In this document: positions 34,186-45,371 of the stretch, piece after piece
Position numbering within the stretch: the first letter of the stretch is position 1
Layout: every line of letters begins with the position of its first letter
Origin: Serratia inhibens
GTDB lineage: Bacteria; Pseudomonadota; Gammaproteobacteria; Enterobacterales; Enterobacteriaceae
Direction: 5' to 3'
Assembly (NCBI RefSeq): GCF_003591175.1
Contig: NZ_QYYG01000011.1
Span: 1 to 64,000 of the forward strand
Length of the DNA: 64,000 nucleotides
Program-made: the position numbers and the translations under genes
The notes under the pieces: model-generated
The model's database searches: none
Told to the model about the DNA's origin: nothing
What the model saw: the letters and a program-made list of their open reading frames with translations, nothing else

Positions 34186-35475
34186 TTGGAGCACGTTTCG
34201 ACAGGGACCCTGATCATTATCCTGGTGATCATGATTGTGGTCTCCGCTTACTTCTCAGCATCCGAAACCGGCATGATGACGCTCAACCGCTATCGTCTCC
34301 GTCATCTCTCCAAGCAGGGTAACCGCTCTGCGCGCCGGGTCGAGAAACTGCTGCAAAAACCGGATCGCCTGATTGGTCTGGTGTTAATCGGCAATAACCT
34401 GGTAAACATTCTCGCTTCGGCGCTGGGAACCATCGTCGGCATGCGACTGTATGGCGACCTCGGCGTAGCCATCGCCACCGGCATATTGACGCTCGCCGTG
34501 CTGTTGTTTGCCGAAGTGTTGCCCAAAACCTTCGCAGCGCTGTATCCGGAGCGCATCGCCTTCCCCAGCAGCTTTTTACTGGCGCCGCTGCAGAAGGTGA
34601 TGTTCCCGCTGGTGTGGCTGCTCAACGGTATCACCACGCTGATATTGCGCCTGTTCGGTATCCGCACCAACGTGCGCGTCAGCGATGCGGTGAGCAAGGA
34701 TGAGCTGCGTACCATCGTCAACGAATCCCACTCGCAGATTTCCCGCCGCAATCAGGACATGCTGATCTCGGTGCTGGATCTGGAAAAGGTGACGGTCGAT
34801 GACATTATGGTGCCGCGCAACGAAATCGTCGGCATCGACGTCAGTGACGACTGGAAGTCGATCATGCGCCAGCTTACCCACTCGCCGCACGGCCGCATCG
34901 TGCTGTATCGCAGCTCGTTGGATGACGCCATCGGCATGCTGCGGGTGCGTGAAGCTTACCGCCTGATGACCGAGAAAAAAGAGTTTAACAAAGAGAACCT
35001 GCTGCGCGCCGCTGACGAAATTTACTACGTGCCTGAAGGCACGCCGCTCAATGTTCAACTGGTGAAATTCCAGCGGAATAAAGAGAAAGTCGGCATCGTG
35101 GTGGACGAATACGGTGATATTCAGGGGCTGGTAACGGTGGAGGATATTCTGGAGGAGATCGTAGGCGATTTCACGACCTCCATGTCACCCACGCTGGCGG
35201 AGGAAGTTAATCCACAGAGCGACGGCTCCGTATTGATAGACGGTACTGCCAACGTGCGCGAGTTAAACAAGGCGTTCAACTGGACGCTGCCGGCCACCGA
35301 AGCGCGCACCATTAACGGCATGCTGCTGGAAGAGCTGGAAGAGATCCCCGAGATCGGTACCCGGGTACGCGTTAGTCACTACGACGTCGATATTCTCGAC
35401 GTGCAGGACAACATGATCAAACAGGTGCGGGTCACGCCGATAAAGTCGCTGCAATCCAGCGTTCAACAACGCTGA
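34186..35475 (+). CDS. yfjD: CNNM-type transporter / hemolysin-related protein YfjD (CorB)
   Basis: A 429-residue membrane protein. DUF21/CNNM transmembrane domain (about 1-185, LIIILVIMIVVSAYFSASETGMM at the start), a pair of CBS domains (about 205-335, with IMVPRNEIVGID and VVDEYGDIQGLVTVEDILEEI) and a C-terminal CorC_HlyC domain (about 350-425). The CorB family is linked to Mg/Co export. A TTG start with AAGGAA 8 nt upstream gives the family N-terminus MEHVSTGTL. Ends in a terminator. Confidence 0.94.
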   Translation: MEHVSTGTLIIILVIMIVVSAYFSASETGMMTLNRYRLRHLSKQGNRSARRVEKLLQKPDRLIGLVLIGNNLVNILASALGTIVGMRLYGDLGVAIATGILTLAVLLFAEVLPKTFAALYPERIAFPSSFLLAPLQKVMFPLVWLLNGITTLILRLFGIRTNVRVSDAVSKDELRTIVNESHSQISRRNQDMLISVLDLEKVTVDDIMVPRNEIVGIDVSDDWKSIMRQLTHSPHGRIVLYRSSLDDAIGMLRVREAYRLMTEKKEFNKENLLRAADEIYYVPEGTPLNVQLVKFQRNKEKVGIVVDEYGDIQGLVTVEDILEEIVGDFTTSMSPTLAEEVNPQSDGSVLIDGTANVRELNKAFNWTLPATEARTINGMLLEELEEIPEIGTRVRVSHYDVDILDVQDNMIKQVRVTPIKSLQSSVQQR

Positions 35476-35494
35476 TTGCCCGCCAGAAAGAGAA

Positions 35495-35521
35495 AAGACG
35501 CGAACATCGCGTCTTTTTTTA
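35495..35521 (+). terminator. yfjD terminator
   Basis: Perfect 9-bp stem AAGACGCGA / TCGCGTCTT with a 3-nt loop and a T-run, 19 bp after yfjD. Converges on luxS. Confidence 0.9.
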
Positions 35522-35542
35522 TTGCTGTAGCCAGGCGGCAAA

Positions 35543-36058
35543 CTAGATGTGCAGTTCCTGCAGCTTTTCTTCCGGCAGCGCCAGCTCTTCGTTGTGGTTT
35601 ACTACCACGTCGTGGTCGAGAATGTGCTTGGCGATTTCCTGCGCTTCTTCCAAAGAGTGCATGTGATAGGTGCCACACTGGAACTCGTTCAGCTCAGGAA
35701 TTTTACGCTGATCAGTCACTTTCAGCACGTCGGCCATCGCCGCTTTCCACGCATCGGCAACGCGCTGCTCTTCCGGCACGCCAATCAGGCTCATATAGAA
35801 ACCCGTGCGGCATCCCATCGGGGAGATATCGATAATCTCAACGCCCTGACCATTCAGATGATCGCGCATAAAGCCGGCAAACAGGTGTTCCAGCGTATGA
35901 ATGCCGCGTTCTGGCATCACTTCCAGGTTCGGCCGACAGAAGCGCAGATCGAACACGGTGATGGTATCGCCATGAGGAGTTTTCATGGTTTTCGCAACGC
36001 GGACAGCCGGGGCTGCCATGCGGGTATGGTCTACGGTGAAGCTATCCAGCAGTGGCAT
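35543..36058 (-). CDS. luxS: S-ribosylhomocysteine lyase LuxS
   Basis: LuxS cleaves S-ribosylhomocysteine to homocysteine and DPD, the precursor of autoinducer-2. The 171-residue enzyme has the metal site HTLEH (H54, E57, H58), the catalytic C83 in [10 protein letters not shown], and a second metal-binding cysteine in FQCGTYHMH. The sRNA MicA is encoded on the other strand just upstream. Confidence 0.98.
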   Translation of the reverse strand: MPLLDSFTVDHTRMAAPAVRVAKTMKTPHGDTITVFDLRFCRPNLEVMPERGIHTLEHLFAGFMRDHLNGQGVEIIDISPMGCRTGFYMSLIGVPEEQRVADAWKAAMADVLKVTDQRKIPELNEFQCGTYHMHSLEEAQEIAKHILDHDVVVNHNEELALPEEKLQELHI

Positions 36059-36111
36059 TTCGTTACCTCCTCGTAAAAGAGTATTTATTTCGAAACTTTT
36101 TTAACTAACCA

Positions 36112-36142
36112 GGAAACCTTTTCCAACCCAGCGAGTCTGAGT
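36112..36142 (+). promoter_or_regulatory. sigma-E promoter of micA
   Basis: GGAAACCTT (36112-36120), 16-bp spacer and GTCTGA (36137-36142), with the predicted RNA start at 36149. It fits the RpoE consensus (GGAACTT ... TCTGA/TCAAA). Confidence 0.8.
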
Positions 36143-36148
36143 ATGTGA

Positions 36149-36219
36149 AAGACGCGCATTTGTTATCATCATCCCTGTCATCAGAGATGCATATTTGGCC
36201 ACATTGATGTGGCCTTTTT
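36149..36219 (+). ncRNA. micA: MicA small regulatory RNA
   Basis: A 71-nt Hfq-dependent sRNA between luxS and gshA. Its 5' part GAAAGACGCGCATTTGTTAT with CATCATCCCTG is identical to E. coli MicA, including the region that pairs with the ompA ribosome binding site. The 3' end is a terminator stem GGCCACAT / ATGTGGCC followed by T5. It is made under sigma-E during envelope stress and lowers OmpA and other outer membrane proteins. Antisense to the luxS 5' leader. Confidence 0.93.
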
Positions 36220-36224
36220 CTTTT

Positions 36225-37787
36225 TCAGCCCCCGCCGTGTTGCTTCAGGAACTCTTCAAAGCTTAGCGTATCGCCGGCTTCTATGTTGCGTTGGCGCTGC
36301 CATGAGGCTTCCTGTTCCTTCGCCAGATCGGCTTCGGTCAGAATTTCCAACGGTTCCTCCATCAGCATCTGACGGTACTTTTCAGCCAATTGCAGACCCA
36401 CGCGGCCGGTTCCCTCTTCCTTCATCGCTTTCAGGATACGAGCAGAAAACGTCAGCTCCGGATCGTCAAACGCCGCAACCAGCTCATCGCAAACTTGCTG
36501 GTACTGCCGATCGCCGGCTTCGCTATCCAGCACCTCCGCTACGCGTCGCAGATCGTCAAACAACGCCTTACCGACTTTCTCCAAAGGCTTACGGCTGTCA
36601 TCACAGCCCATGCCGATGGTCTGGCCAGGCTTGCGTCCTTCGAGGATCACACGATTCCAGTTCTTGCGCGTGCAAAGCAGTTCATCACTGTCCATCTCTG
36701 GCGCATCGGCCAGCACACACCACACCAGGAAGAGGTCCAGGAAACGCGCCTGCACCGCATCCACGCCGATTGGCGAGAACGGGTTGATGTCCAGCGAACG
36801 AACTTCGATGTATTCGATACCACCGCGCAGCAGCGCATCTGATGGCGTCTCACCGCTTTTGGTCACACGCTTCGGCCGGATCGGCGCATACAGTTCATTT
36901 TCAATCTGCAGCACGTTACTGTTCAATTGCAGGTAACGATCGCCGTCCTTTACACCCAATTCGGCGAACTCTTCGGAAGGCGTGACAATCGCCCGCTTCA
37001 GACCGGCGACATAACTCTGCAGATCGTTGAAGGTAATGCCCAGATTGCTCTGAGATTTATTGGTGTAGCCCAGGTCACTCAACCGCAGCGAAGTGGCATA
37101 CGGCAGATAGCACATACCCTGCTCGGTACGCTCGAACGGCAATGCGGTTTCACGCCCTTTCAGGAACGAGGAACAGATCGCCGGTGACGCGCCGAACAAA
37201 TACGGGATCACCCAGCCAAAACGGTAGTAATTGCGGATCAAGCGGAAATAGCCCGCAGAAATCTGCTCTTTGCCGCTTTCTGCATCTTTAACGCCGGCCC
37301 ATGCCTGCCAGAACTCCAACGGCAGCGAGAAATTGTAATGCACGCCGGAAATGGTCTGCATCAGTGCACCGTAGCGATTTTTCAATCCTTCACGGTACAG
37401 CGTTTTCATGCGGCCAATATTCGACGAACCGAACTGCGCCAGCTCAATGTCCTGCTCGGCTTCAATAAAGCACGGCATGCTGAGCGGCCACATGCGTTCA
37501 TCACCCAGATTACGCGCCACGTGACGGTGGATATCACGCAGGAACGTCAGCAGGTGATCGAGGTTATCGTCAACCGGCGTAATAAACTCTAACAGCGCCT
37601 CGGCAAAGTCTGTGGTAATCCAGTGGTGCGTTAATGCCGCCCCCAACTTCTCCGGATGTCCGGTTGTCGCCAGTTTTCCGTCCGCGGTGACACGCAGCGT
37701 TTCACGCTCGATGCCGCGACGAATACCTTTTAATGCATGGGGATGGGCTTCCAACCAAGAAAGCGCCTGTGATACGTCCGGGATCAA
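36225..37787 (-). CDS. gshA: Glutamate-cysteine ligase
   Basis: GshA joins Glu and Cys to gamma-glutamylcysteine, the limiting step of glutathione synthesis. The 520-residue enzyme (518 in E. coli) opens [16 protein letters not shown] and carries [36 protein letters not shown] and [20 protein letters not shown]. As in E. coli it begins with TTG, preceded by GGGAGG 6 nt upstream. Confidence 0.97.
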   Translation of the reverse strand: MIPDVSQALSWLEAHPHALKGIRRGIERETLRVTADGKLATTGHPEKLGAALTHHWITTDFAEALLEFITPVDDNLDHLLTFLRDIHRHVARNLGDERMWPLSMPCFIEAEQDIELAQFGSSNIGRMKTLYREGLKNRYGALMQTISGVHYNFSLPLEFWQAWAGVKDAESGKEQISAGYFRLIRNYYRFGWVIPYLFGASPAICSSFLKGRETALPFERTEQGMCYLPYATSLRLSDLGYTNKSQSNLGITFNDLQSYVAGLKRAIVTPSEEFAELGVKDGDRYLQLNSNVLQIENELYAPIRPKRVTKSGETPSDALLRGGIEYIEVRSLDINPFSPIGVDAVQARFLDLFLVWCVLADAPEMDSDELLCTRKNWNRVILEGRKPGQTIGMGCDDSRKPLEKVGKALFDDLRRVAEVLDSEAGDRQYQQVCDELVAAFDDPELTFSARILKAMKEEGTGRVGLQLAEKYRQMLMEEPLEILTEADLAKEQEASWQRQRNIEAGDTLSFEEFLKQHGGG

Positions 37788-37869
37788 ATTGACCTCCCGC
37801 TTCTAAAAACAATAACTCGTAAGCATACTGAATCTGCACCCGAGTGAATATTGAGTTATATTCACTTCG

Positions 37870-38298
37870 TTAATGCCACCAGGCCATTCCCTGTAACGTT
37901 ATCATAGTCAAAATGATGTAACGCAGCGCCTTTCCGATACACAGAAACAGCGCTACAGGGCCCCAGGGCATGCGCAGCCAACCTGCCAACACGCACAACA
38001 AATCGCCCACTACCGGCACCCAGCTGAGCAACAGCGCAGCCGGGCCGAAGCGTTGCATCCACCCGAGCGCTGTCTCCAGCCCCCGCTGCGGTTTCAACGC
38101 CGGTAACAAGCGCCCGATAATGACATTGGTCACCCCGCCGAGCGTATTCCCCAACGTCGCGGCCAACACCAGTAACTCCGGTGAGACGCGGCTGTTAGTC
38201 AGCAAGGCGACCAAAACAATCTCTGAATTTCCCGGCAACAGCGTCGCACTGAGGAAGCTGCTGCCGAATAGCGACATGACCGCCAGCGTACTACTCAA
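37870..38298 (-). CDS. yqaA: Inner membrane protein YqaA (DedA-like, SNARE-associated)
   Basis: A 142-residue membrane protein (E. coli length) with four to five hydrophobic segments and the GxxxG/NxxG-rich pattern of the DedA/VTT family (LVLAATLGNTLGGVTNVIIGR; SWVPVVGDLLCVLAG). Exact function unknown; relatives act in lipid or undecaprenyl-phosphate movement across membranes. It overlaps yqaB by 4 bp. Confidence 0.93.
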   Translation of the reverse strand: MSSTLAVMSLFGSSFLSATLLPGNSEIVLVALLTNSRVSPELLVLAATLGNTLGGVTNVIIGRLLPALKPQRGLETALGWMQRFGPAALLLSWVPVVGDLLCVLAGWLRMPWGPVALFLCIGKALRYIILTMITLQGMAWWH

Positions 38299-38861
38299 AG
38301 CGTGCGGACATCTACGACAGCCATATTGGCGCTTTTCGCCGCCTGAATACCGAAATCTGCGTCTTCAAATACCACGCATTTTTCCGGCGGCACGCCAATC
38401 AGCTCGGCACATCGCAGGAAAGTATCGGGTTCAGGCTTGTGCCGCAGTACGTCATCGGCACCCACGATCGCATCAAAACAGTGGAACAGACCCAAATGGC
38501 GCAACAAAGACTCCGCCATGCGATGTTCACTGCCAGTACCTACCGCCATCGGGCGGCGACCTTGATAGGCTTTGACCACCTCAATCAGCGGCAGGGGCCG
38601 CACGGTATCCAACAGCATCGTTTCCACCGCGCGGGTTTTCTCCGCAGCCAGTTGATGGGGATCGAGATCGGCCTGATGGCGGGTAATAATCGACTGGGCA
38701 ATACGCCAGCTCGGAGAGCCGTTCAACGCCACCATGGCCGCTTCATCAAACGTCATACCGTAACGGGCCAGCACCTCGTGCCACGCTTTGCGGTGCGTCG
38801 GCTCGGTATCAAGAATAGTGCCGTCCATGTCGAAGATCAGACCCTGATAGCGGTCGTACAT
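38295..38861 (-). CDS. yqaB: HAD sugar phosphatase YqaB
   Basis: A 188-residue haloacid dehalogenase-type phosphatase. Motif I FDMDGTILDTEPTH has the nucleophile D11 and acid D13; motif II is VGTGS, motif III/IV KPEPDTFLRCAE...VFEDADFGIQAA. E. coli YqaB hydrolyses fructose 1-phosphate and 6-phosphogluconate. Transcribed with yqaA. Confidence 0.94.
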   Translation of the reverse strand: MYDRYQGLIFDMDGTILDTEPTHRKAWHEVLARYGMTFDEAAMVALNGSPSWRIAQSIITRHQADLDPHQLAAEKTRAVETMLLDTVRPLPLIEVVKAYQGRRPMAVGTGSEHRMAESLLRHLGLFHCFDAIVGADDVLRHKPEPDTFLRCAELIGVPPEKCVVFEDADFGIQAAKSANMAVVDVRTL

Positions 38862-39187
38862 CGTTACTCCATGATCGTTGAGGAAAGAAAACTACTTTAG
38901 CGTAAAGCCGGAAGGTTGTCGCTGATCGCGTAATGGCGGAATGTGCTCTGAGAAAAGCCCGGTAAGAAGAGTAGTGCGGAAAGTATTTTCCCAAGACCGG
39001 AAAGCGAAAAACCCGCCGAAGCGGGTTTTTCTTAGATGGTGCATCCAGGAGGATTACTCAGCGTAAACGCTTCGCCCTATGGGCCGTTGCTGAAGCAACG
39101 TTGTCTCGCTTCGCTCGGCTCGAACCTCCAACCGCTCTCCTCGCGGTCGGAAAAGCGAAAAACCCGCCGAAGCGGGTTTTTCTTAGA
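38862..39187. repeat. Duplicated tRNA terminator region with tRNA-Arg remnant
   Basis: A 55-bp segment occurs twice, at 39001-39055 and 39152-39206. Each copy holds a terminator (AAAAACCCGC / GCGGGTTTTT, minus-strand use, 39007-39030 and 39158-39181) and the 3' end of a tRNA-Arg. In the right copy the tRNA continues and is intact; in the left copy it stops after about 20 bp (39037-39055), then a diverged stretch follows. 38862-39000 holds the yqaB upstream region with no clear gene. Confidence 0.8.
39158..39182 (-). terminator. Terminator of the tRNA operon
   Basis: Perfect 10-bp stem AAAAACCCGC / GCGGGTTTTT with a 4-nt loop directly after the last tRNA-Arg on the minus strand. A second copy at 39007-39030 serves as backup. 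Confidence 0.88.
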
Positions 39188-39264
39188 TGGTGCATCCAGG
39201 AGGATTCGAACCTCCGACCGCTCGGTTCGTAGCCGAGTACTCTATCCAGCTGAGCTATGGATGC
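39188..39264 (-). tRNA. tRNA-Arg (anticodon ACG)
   Basis: A 77-nt cloverleaf, GCATCCA...TGGATGC acceptor stem with encoded CCA. Anticodon loop CTACGAA gives ACG, which is edited to ICG and reads CGU/CGC/CGA. TpsiC arm GGAGGTTCGAATCCTCC. Third of three identical genes. Confidence 0.97.
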
Positions 39265-39315
39265 ATTACTGTTTTTTGGTTTGTCTGCTTGAAGAAACAA
39301 GTTTGACAGAAAGAA

Positions 39316-39392
39316 TGGTGCATCCAGGAGGATTCGAACCTCCGACCGCTCGGTTCGTAGCCGAGTACTCTATCCAGCTGAGCTATGGATGC
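39316..39392 (-). tRNA. tRNA-Arg (anticodon ACG)
   Basis: A 77-nt gene identical to its two neighbours, with encoded CCA. Middle copy of the argVYZQ-like cluster; spaced by 51 bp from the next copy downstream. Confidence 0.97.
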
Positions 39393-39453
39393 ACAGGAAT
39401 TCTTTTTTGATACCGTATGGTACGTTGTTACTACCCCACCATACTGCAAAATA

Positions 39454-39530
39454 TGGTGCATCCAGGAGGATTCGAACCTCCGACCGCTCGGTTCGTAGCC
39501 GAGTACTCTATCCAGCTGAGCTATGGATGC
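39454..39530 (-). tRNA. tRNA-Arg (anticodon ACG)
   Basis: A 77-nt gene identical to the other two, with encoded CCA. It comes directly after tRNA-Ser, 3 bp away, so both are cut from one transcript. Confidence 0.97.
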
Positions 39531-39533
39531 AAA

Positions 39534-39626
39534 TGGCGGTGAGGCGGGGATTCGAACCCCGGATGCAGCTTTTGACCGCATACTCCCTTAGCAGGGGAGC
39601 GCCTTCAGCCTCTCGGCCACCTCACC
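39534..39626 (-). tRNA. serV: tRNA-Ser (anticodon GCU)
   Basis: A 93-nt class II tRNA with a long variable arm. Acceptor stem GGTGAGG / CCTCACC, anticodon loop CTGCTAA giving GCU for AGU/AGC codons, encoded CCA. First gene of the tRNA operon, as serV in E. coli. Confidence 0.97.
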
Positions 39627-39936
39627 ATACGCTTCTTTCGAATTGTGCCTAACTTGCTTTGGAGAAGCTCATCGGCACTGCGTGGCGCACATATTACTTT
39701 CTCCGACTTTTAAGTCAAACAATTTTTCCCAACTCACGCGCATTTGCACAATTCACGCTCAACATGGGCGATTTCGCGGCAAAAAGAGTGTTTTATCAAC
39801 AGGCAACTCCAGTAAAACCGCAAACAAAGTGAATGGCTTCAAACAAGAAATGAGTAAGGAGGAAAGCGGAAAGGATAATGATGGGCACAAAAAAGCTCAG
39901 TAGCGTCTCGCTAAGCAACGAGACGCTGCTTCGAAA
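39627..39936 (-). promoter_or_regulatory. tRNA operon promoter and csrA terminator region
   Basis: On the minus strand TTGACT (39718-39713), a 16-bp spacer and TAATAT (39696-39691) form the promoter, followed by a GC-rich GTGCGCC discriminator typical of stringently controlled stable-RNA promoters. At 39888-39930 the csrA terminator has the stem AGCGTCTCG / CGAGACGCT and a T-run on the minus strand. No gene is seen between them. Confidence 0.82.
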
Positions 39937-40122
39937 TCAGAAGGTCGTCTGTTGAGACTTCTCTGCCTGAATGCGCTGATAGATTTCTTCGCGGTGCACT
40001 GACACCTCTTTAGGGGCATTCACACCAATACGAACCTGGTTGCCCTTGACCCCTAATACTGTGACCGTGACCTCATCGCCAATCATGAGGGTTTCACCAA
40101 CTCGACGAGTCAGAATTAACAT
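39937..40122 (-). CDS. csrA: Carbon storage regulator CsrA
   Basis: CsrA is an RNA-binding dimer that blocks or stabilises mRNAs carrying GGA motifs and is titrated by CsrB/CsrC. The 61-residue protein matches E. coli except for the last residues (…[10 protein letters not shown]). RNA-binding residues L4, R6, R7 and the R44 region (VSVHREEI) are present. It lies between alaS and the tRNA cluster, as in all Enterobacterales. Confidence 0.98.
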   Translation of the reverse strand: MLILTRRVGETLMIGDEVTVTVLGVKGNQVRIGVNAPKEVSVHREEIYQRIQAEKSQQTTF

Positions 40123-40315
40123 TCTTTGCTCCTTGAAAGATTAAAAGAGTCGGGTCTCTCAGTTTCCCCGTCATTATCCATCATATGCTGCGAAAACGTA
40201 AGCCATGTAACCCACAATAAGTGTAAGCAGGCTTGGTCTCACCTCAGATAATGATAAGTTTAGCCGACCTGAAAAACTTTGTTCCCGGAATTGTAACTAA
40301 ATTGTGTTAGCACAG

Positions 40316-40353
40316 GCTAAAAACGCCATAATCAGCAATGACTTATGGCGTTT
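40316..40353 (-). terminator. alaS terminator
   Basis: Perfect 11-bp stem AAACGCCATAA / TTATGGCGTTT with an 11-nt loop and T's on the minus strand, 21 bp after alaS. Confidence 0.85.
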
Positions 40354-40374
40354 ATAAGTGCTATTTATTTATAT

Positions 40375-43002
40375 TCACAGTTTCGAAGCCACCCAGGCCT
40401 CTACACTGTTTAATGCCGCCGGCAGAGCACTGACATCGGTGCCCCCAGCCTGCGCCATATCGGGGCGCCCACCCCCTTTGCCGCCAACCTGCTGCGCTAC
40501 CTGACCGATCAACTCGCCGGCTTTCACCCGGTCGGTCAAATCTTTGGTCACGCCGGCAATCAGGCTAACCTTATCGTCGGCCGTAGTGGCCAGCACGATA
40601 ATTGCAGAACCCAGCTGATTTTTCAGATCGTCAACCATGGTCCGCAGCATTTTCGCTTCAACGTTATCAAGCCGGCTGACCAACAGCTGCACGCCATTGA
40701 CCATTTTTGCCTGGCTGGACAACGAAGCGCTTTCCTGTGCCGCCTGCTGATCTTTCAGCTGCTGCAGCTCTTTCTCCAGTGCGCGAGTACGATCCAGCAC
40801 CGCACGTACCTTGTCCGTCAGGTTGTTACTGTCACCTTTAACCAGGTGCGCTACGTCCTGTAACAGATCGTTTTGCTGATGAAGGGTAGCAATAGCGCCC
40901 TCGCCGGTTACGGCCTCAATACGGCGAATGCCCGCGGCGGTACCTGACTCGGTCAGAATGCGGAACAGGCCGATATCGCCGGTACGACTGGCGTGAGTAC
41001 CGCCACACAGTTCGGTAGAGAAGTCGCCCATGGTCAGTACTCGTACGCTGTCGTCGTACTTCTCACCAAACAGCGCCATCGCGCCCTTCTCTTTGGCATC
41101 ATCCAGCGCCATCACGTCGGTTTGCACCGGCAGGTTGCGACGTATCTGCTGGTTAACCAAATCTTCCACTACGCGAATTTGCTCCGGCTTCATCGCTTCA
41201 AAATGCGAGAAGTCGAAACGCAGATATTTATCGTTAACCAACGAGCCTTTCTGCGCTACGTGATCGCCCAGAGTCTGACGCAAAGCCGCATGCAGCAAGT
41301 GGGTAGCGGAGTGGTTCAGACGAATGCGATTACGGCGGGCGGTATCGATCTGCGCATCAACGCGATCCTTCACCTTCAGCGAACCCTGAGACAATTTGCC
41401 CTGATGGCCGATGGCCTGGCCATATTTCTGAGTATCGCTAACCACAAAATCAGCGCCAGCGGCTTTCAGCACGCCTTTATCGCCAACCTGGCCACCGGAT
41501 TCGCCGTAGAATGGCGTTTCATCCAGCACCACCACAGCCTCTTCGCCTGCGTGGATCTCATTCACCGGCTGACCGTCGCGGAACAATGCCGTCACTGTAG
41601 CCTGCTGCTCTTCGCGGTCATATCCGCTGAACTGGCTGGCGTCGTCAACGCGGATCATGCTGTTGTAGTCGGCACCGAAGCCGCTGGACTCGCGCGCACG
41701 GCGGCGCTGCGCTTCCATCGCCAGCTCGAAGCCAGCTTCATCCACTTTCAAACCGCGTTCACGGCACACGTCTGCGGTCAAATCGACCGGGAAGCCGTAA
41801 GTGTCATACAGGCGGAAGGCCGCTTCGCCATCCAGAGTATCGCCCTGCAGCTTGGCCAGCTCTTCGTCCAGCAAGGCCAGGCCACGTTCCAACGTGCGGG
41901 CAAACTGGTCTTCTTCGGTTTTCAGCACTTGCTCAACCAACGATTGCTGACGCTTCAGTTCTTCGGCTGCCGGGCCCATCACTTCTATCAACGGTGCAAC
42001 CAGTTTATAGAAGAAGCTCTCTTTCGCGCCCAGCATATTGCCGTGGCGGATAGCGCGACGAATGATGCGACGCAGCACGTAGCCACGGCCTTCACTTGAA
42101 GGCATTACGCCGTCTGACACCAGGAAGGCACAGGAACGGATATGGTCGGCGATAACACGCAGGGATTTGTTATCCAAATCAACCGCACCCGTCACTTTCG
42201 CCACAGCGGTAATCAGCTTGCTGAACAGGTCGATTTCATAGTTGGAATTGACATGCTGCAACACCGCGGCAATGCGCTCCAGGCCCATACCGGTATCTAC
42301 CGAAGGTTTTGGCAGTGGCAACATAGTGCCGTCGGATTGACGGTTGAACTGCATGAAAACGATGTTCCAGATCTCAATGTAACGATCGCCGTCCTCTTCC
42401 GCGCTGCCTGGCGGGCCACCCCAGATGTGATCGCCGTGATCGTAGAAGATCTCGGTGCACGGGCCGCATGGGCCGGTATCGCCCATTTGCCAGAAGTTGT
42501 CAGACGCGAAGGCCGCCCCCTTATTGTCGCCAATACGGATAATGCGTTCTGCCGGTACGCCAATCTGTTTCTGCCAGATGTCGAAGGCTTCGTCATCGGT
42601 TTCATAGACGGTCACCCACAGCCTTTCTTTCGGCAGGTTAAACCAGTTTTCACCGGTCAACAGTTCCCACGCGTAGCTGATGGCATCGTGTTTGAAATAG
42701 TCGCCGAAGCTGAAGTTGCCCAGCATTTCAAAGAACGTATGGTGACGTGCTGTATAACCGACGTTCTCCAGATCGTTATGCTTACCACCCGCACGCACGC
42801 AACGCTGTGAGGTAGTGGCTCGGGAATAGGCACGCTTGTCCAGCCCCAGGAAAACATCTTTAAATTGGTTCATGCCGGCATTGGTAAACAGCAATGTCGG
42901 ATCATTGTTAGGTACCAGGGAGCTGCTTGCTACAACCTGGTGGCCTTTACTATGAAAGAAATCGAGAAACGCTTGACGGATCTCAGCGGTGCTCTTGCTC
43001 AT
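40375..43002 (-). CDS. alaS: Alanyl-tRNA synthetase
   Basis: AlaRS charges tRNA-Ala by recognising G3-U70. The 875-residue class II enzyme has the aminoacylation core (about 1-440; [19 protein letters not shown] motif 2), the editing domain with [12 protein letters not shown] and [10 protein letters not shown] zinc/active-site residues (about 550-690), and the C-Ala dimerisation domain ending [12 protein letters not shown]...VEAWVASKL. The start [12 protein letters not shown] was chosen; 13 codons further upstream are open but unsupported. Confidence 0.98.
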   Translation of the reverse strand: MSKSTAEIRQAFLDFFHSKGHQVVASSSLVPNNDPTLLFTNAGMNQFKDVFLGLDKRAYSRATTSQRCVRAGGKHNDLENVGYTARHHTFFEMLGNFSFGDYFKHDAISYAWELLTGENWFNLPKERLWVTVYETDDEAFDIWQKQIGVPAERIIRIGDNKGAAFASDNFWQMGDTGPCGPCTEIFYDHGDHIWGGPPGSAEEDGDRYIEIWNIVFMQFNRQSDGTMLPLPKPSVDTGMGLERIAAVLQHVNSNYEIDLFSKLITAVAKVTGAVDLDNKSLRVIADHIRSCAFLVSDGVMPSSEGRGYVLRRIIRRAIRHGNMLGAKESFFYKLVAPLIEVMGPAAEELKRQQSLVEQVLKTEEDQFARTLERGLALLDEELAKLQGDTLDGEAAFRLYDTYGFPVDLTADVCRERGLKVDEAGFELAMEAQRRRARESSGFGADYNSMIRVDDASQFSGYDREEQQATVTALFRDGQPVNEIHAGEEAVVVLDETPFYGESGGQVGDKGVLKAAGADFVVSDTQKYGQAIGHQGKLSQGSLKVKDRVDAQIDTARRNRIRLNHSATHLLHAALRQTLGDHVAQKGSLVNDKYLRFDFSHFEAMKPEQIRVVEDLVNQQIRRNLPVQTDVMALDDAKEKGAMALFGEKYDDSVRVLTMGDFSTELCGGTHASRTGDIGLFRILTESGTAAGIRRIEAVTGEGAIATLHQQNDLLQDVAHLVKGDSNNLTDKVRAVLDRTRALEKELQQLKDQQAAQESASLSSQAKMVNGVQLLVSRLDNVEAKMLRTMVDDLKNQLGSAIIVLATTADDKVSLIAGVTKDLTDRVKAGELIGQVAQQVGGKGGGRPDMAQAGGTDVSALPAALNSVEAWVASKL

Positions 43003-43134
43003 AATTTTCCCGGAAAGGCTAGAATAACGACACGTGAGCAAGAGCGCGACATCCTGACGATGGCATCTAGCTCACGAACAAAAAGTGGGGATAAGATAAA
43101 TTTTCTTCAGAGGGAAGTAAAACCCCGTGTGCGT

Positions 43135-43641
43135 TCATTGCGCAAAATCACGGTAAATTGACTGAATTTCTTCCTGAAAGAAGCCTCGATAGAGCAGATA
43201 ACGCTGAACTTTGGCTTTCTCTTTCCAGTCCGTTGGCAACTCGTCGCCAAATTTCCGCTGCGCCACCTGCTTAGCTTGTTCACACCAGTCGATATCACAG
43301 TCCGCCAGCGCCGTCTGAGTCAGCTCTTTATCCACACCCTTTTGCATCAGTTCCGAGCGGATGCGCTGCGCGCCGTAACCTTTACGGCTGCGACTGCCGA
43401 TATAGCTGCGGGCAAAGCGTTGATCGTCCAACCAGTTGTGCTGGTAGCAATAGGTAATAACCTGCTCGATAACGGCGGGATCTACGGGTTCTTCAGGGGA
43501 CGGTGCAGAGGTGGGGAGGGTCTTGGAGCCAAATCTGGTTTTCGCCATAAATGGCTGCGCCGCAAGTTTGCGGCGCAGTTCAGCTTCACTATGATCGCGT
43601 TGCGACAGCAGGCGCATGGCGCGGCTTAGCAAATCATTCAT
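43135..43641 (-). CDS. recX: RecA regulatory protein RecX
   Basis: RecX caps RecA filaments and inhibits recombinase and LexA coprotease activity. The 168-residue helical protein has RAMRLLSQRDHSEAELRRKL at the start and KGYGAQRIRSELMQKGV in the middle. It follows recA by 64 bp; a stem GTTGGTGCA / TGCACCAAC (43665-43694) in the gap has no T-run and may lower read-through from recA. Confidence 0.95.
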   Translation of the reverse strand: MNDLLSRAMRLLSQRDHSEAELRRKLAAQPFMAKTRFGSKTLPTSAPSPEEPVDPAVIEQVITYCYQHNWLDDQRFARSYIGSRSRKGYGAQRIRSELMQKGVDKELTQTALADCDIDWCEQAKQVAQRKFGDELPTDWKEKAKVQRYLLYRGFFQEEIQSIYRDFAQ

Positions 43642-43705
43642 TATTCAAGCCTGATTTAATCGATGTTGGTGCAACCTAAATGGCATGCACCAACCTCAAC
43701 AGCGA

Positions 43706-44874
<1,169 letters not shown>

Positions 44875-44882
44875 GCCTAATT

Positions 44883-45371
44883 TTACAAAAATTCGTCAAG
44901 TGCGGTTTGCAGCGCGAAAATCGTCGCCTGAAGCCGCACCGCATCACGATCGCCGGCAAATTGCATTTTATGCGCCTGCACCTGCCCAGAGCGTTCGGCA
45001 AAACCAAACCATACGGTACCTACCGGTTTTTCCGCACTGCCGCCGTCCGGCCCGGCAATGCCGCTGACCGACAGCGCCAGACCAGCCTGCGCCGCATGTA
45101 ACGCCCCCTGCGCCATCTCGCGCACCACTTCTTCGCTCACGGCACCGTGGGCAGTCAGGGTCGATTCCGCCACACCCAGCAACTCGTGTTTCGCCGCGTT
45201 GCTGTAAGTGACGAACCCGCGATCGAAATAGGCAGAGCTGCCGGCAATGTCAGTGATGGCTTTGGCGATGCCGCCGCCGGTGCAGGATTCCGCACAGGTG
45301 ATCCACAGCCCCTTGGCCTTCAGTTTTTCCCCTACGGCAATGCTGAGTTCCCGCAGCTGATTTTCACTCAT
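44883..45371 (-). CDS. pncC: Nicotinamide-nucleotide amidase PncC
   Basis: PncC deamidates NMN to nicotinic acid mononucleotide in the pyridine nucleotide cycle. The 162-residue CinA-C domain protein (165 in E. coli) has TCAESCTGGGIAKAITDIAGSSAYFDRGFVTYSN in parts and VSGIAGPDGGSAEKPVGTVW. The start MSENQLRELS was chosen over a longer open frame. It is next to recA as in E. coli, but mltB and the srl genes are not beside it. Confidence 0.94.
   Translation of the reverse strand: MSENQLRELSIAVGEKLKAKGLWITCAESCTGGGIAKAITDIAGSSAYFDRGFVTYSNAAKHELLGVAESTLTAHGAVSEEVVREMAQGALHAAQAGLALSVSGIAGPDGGSAEKPVGTVWFGFAERSGQVQAHKMQFAGDRDAVRLQATIFALQTALDEFL

Noticed and set aside
39188-39530. Regularly spaced repeats resembling a CRISPR array
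   Set aside because: The repeats are three identical tRNA-Arg genes that fold into cloverleafs with encoded CCA.
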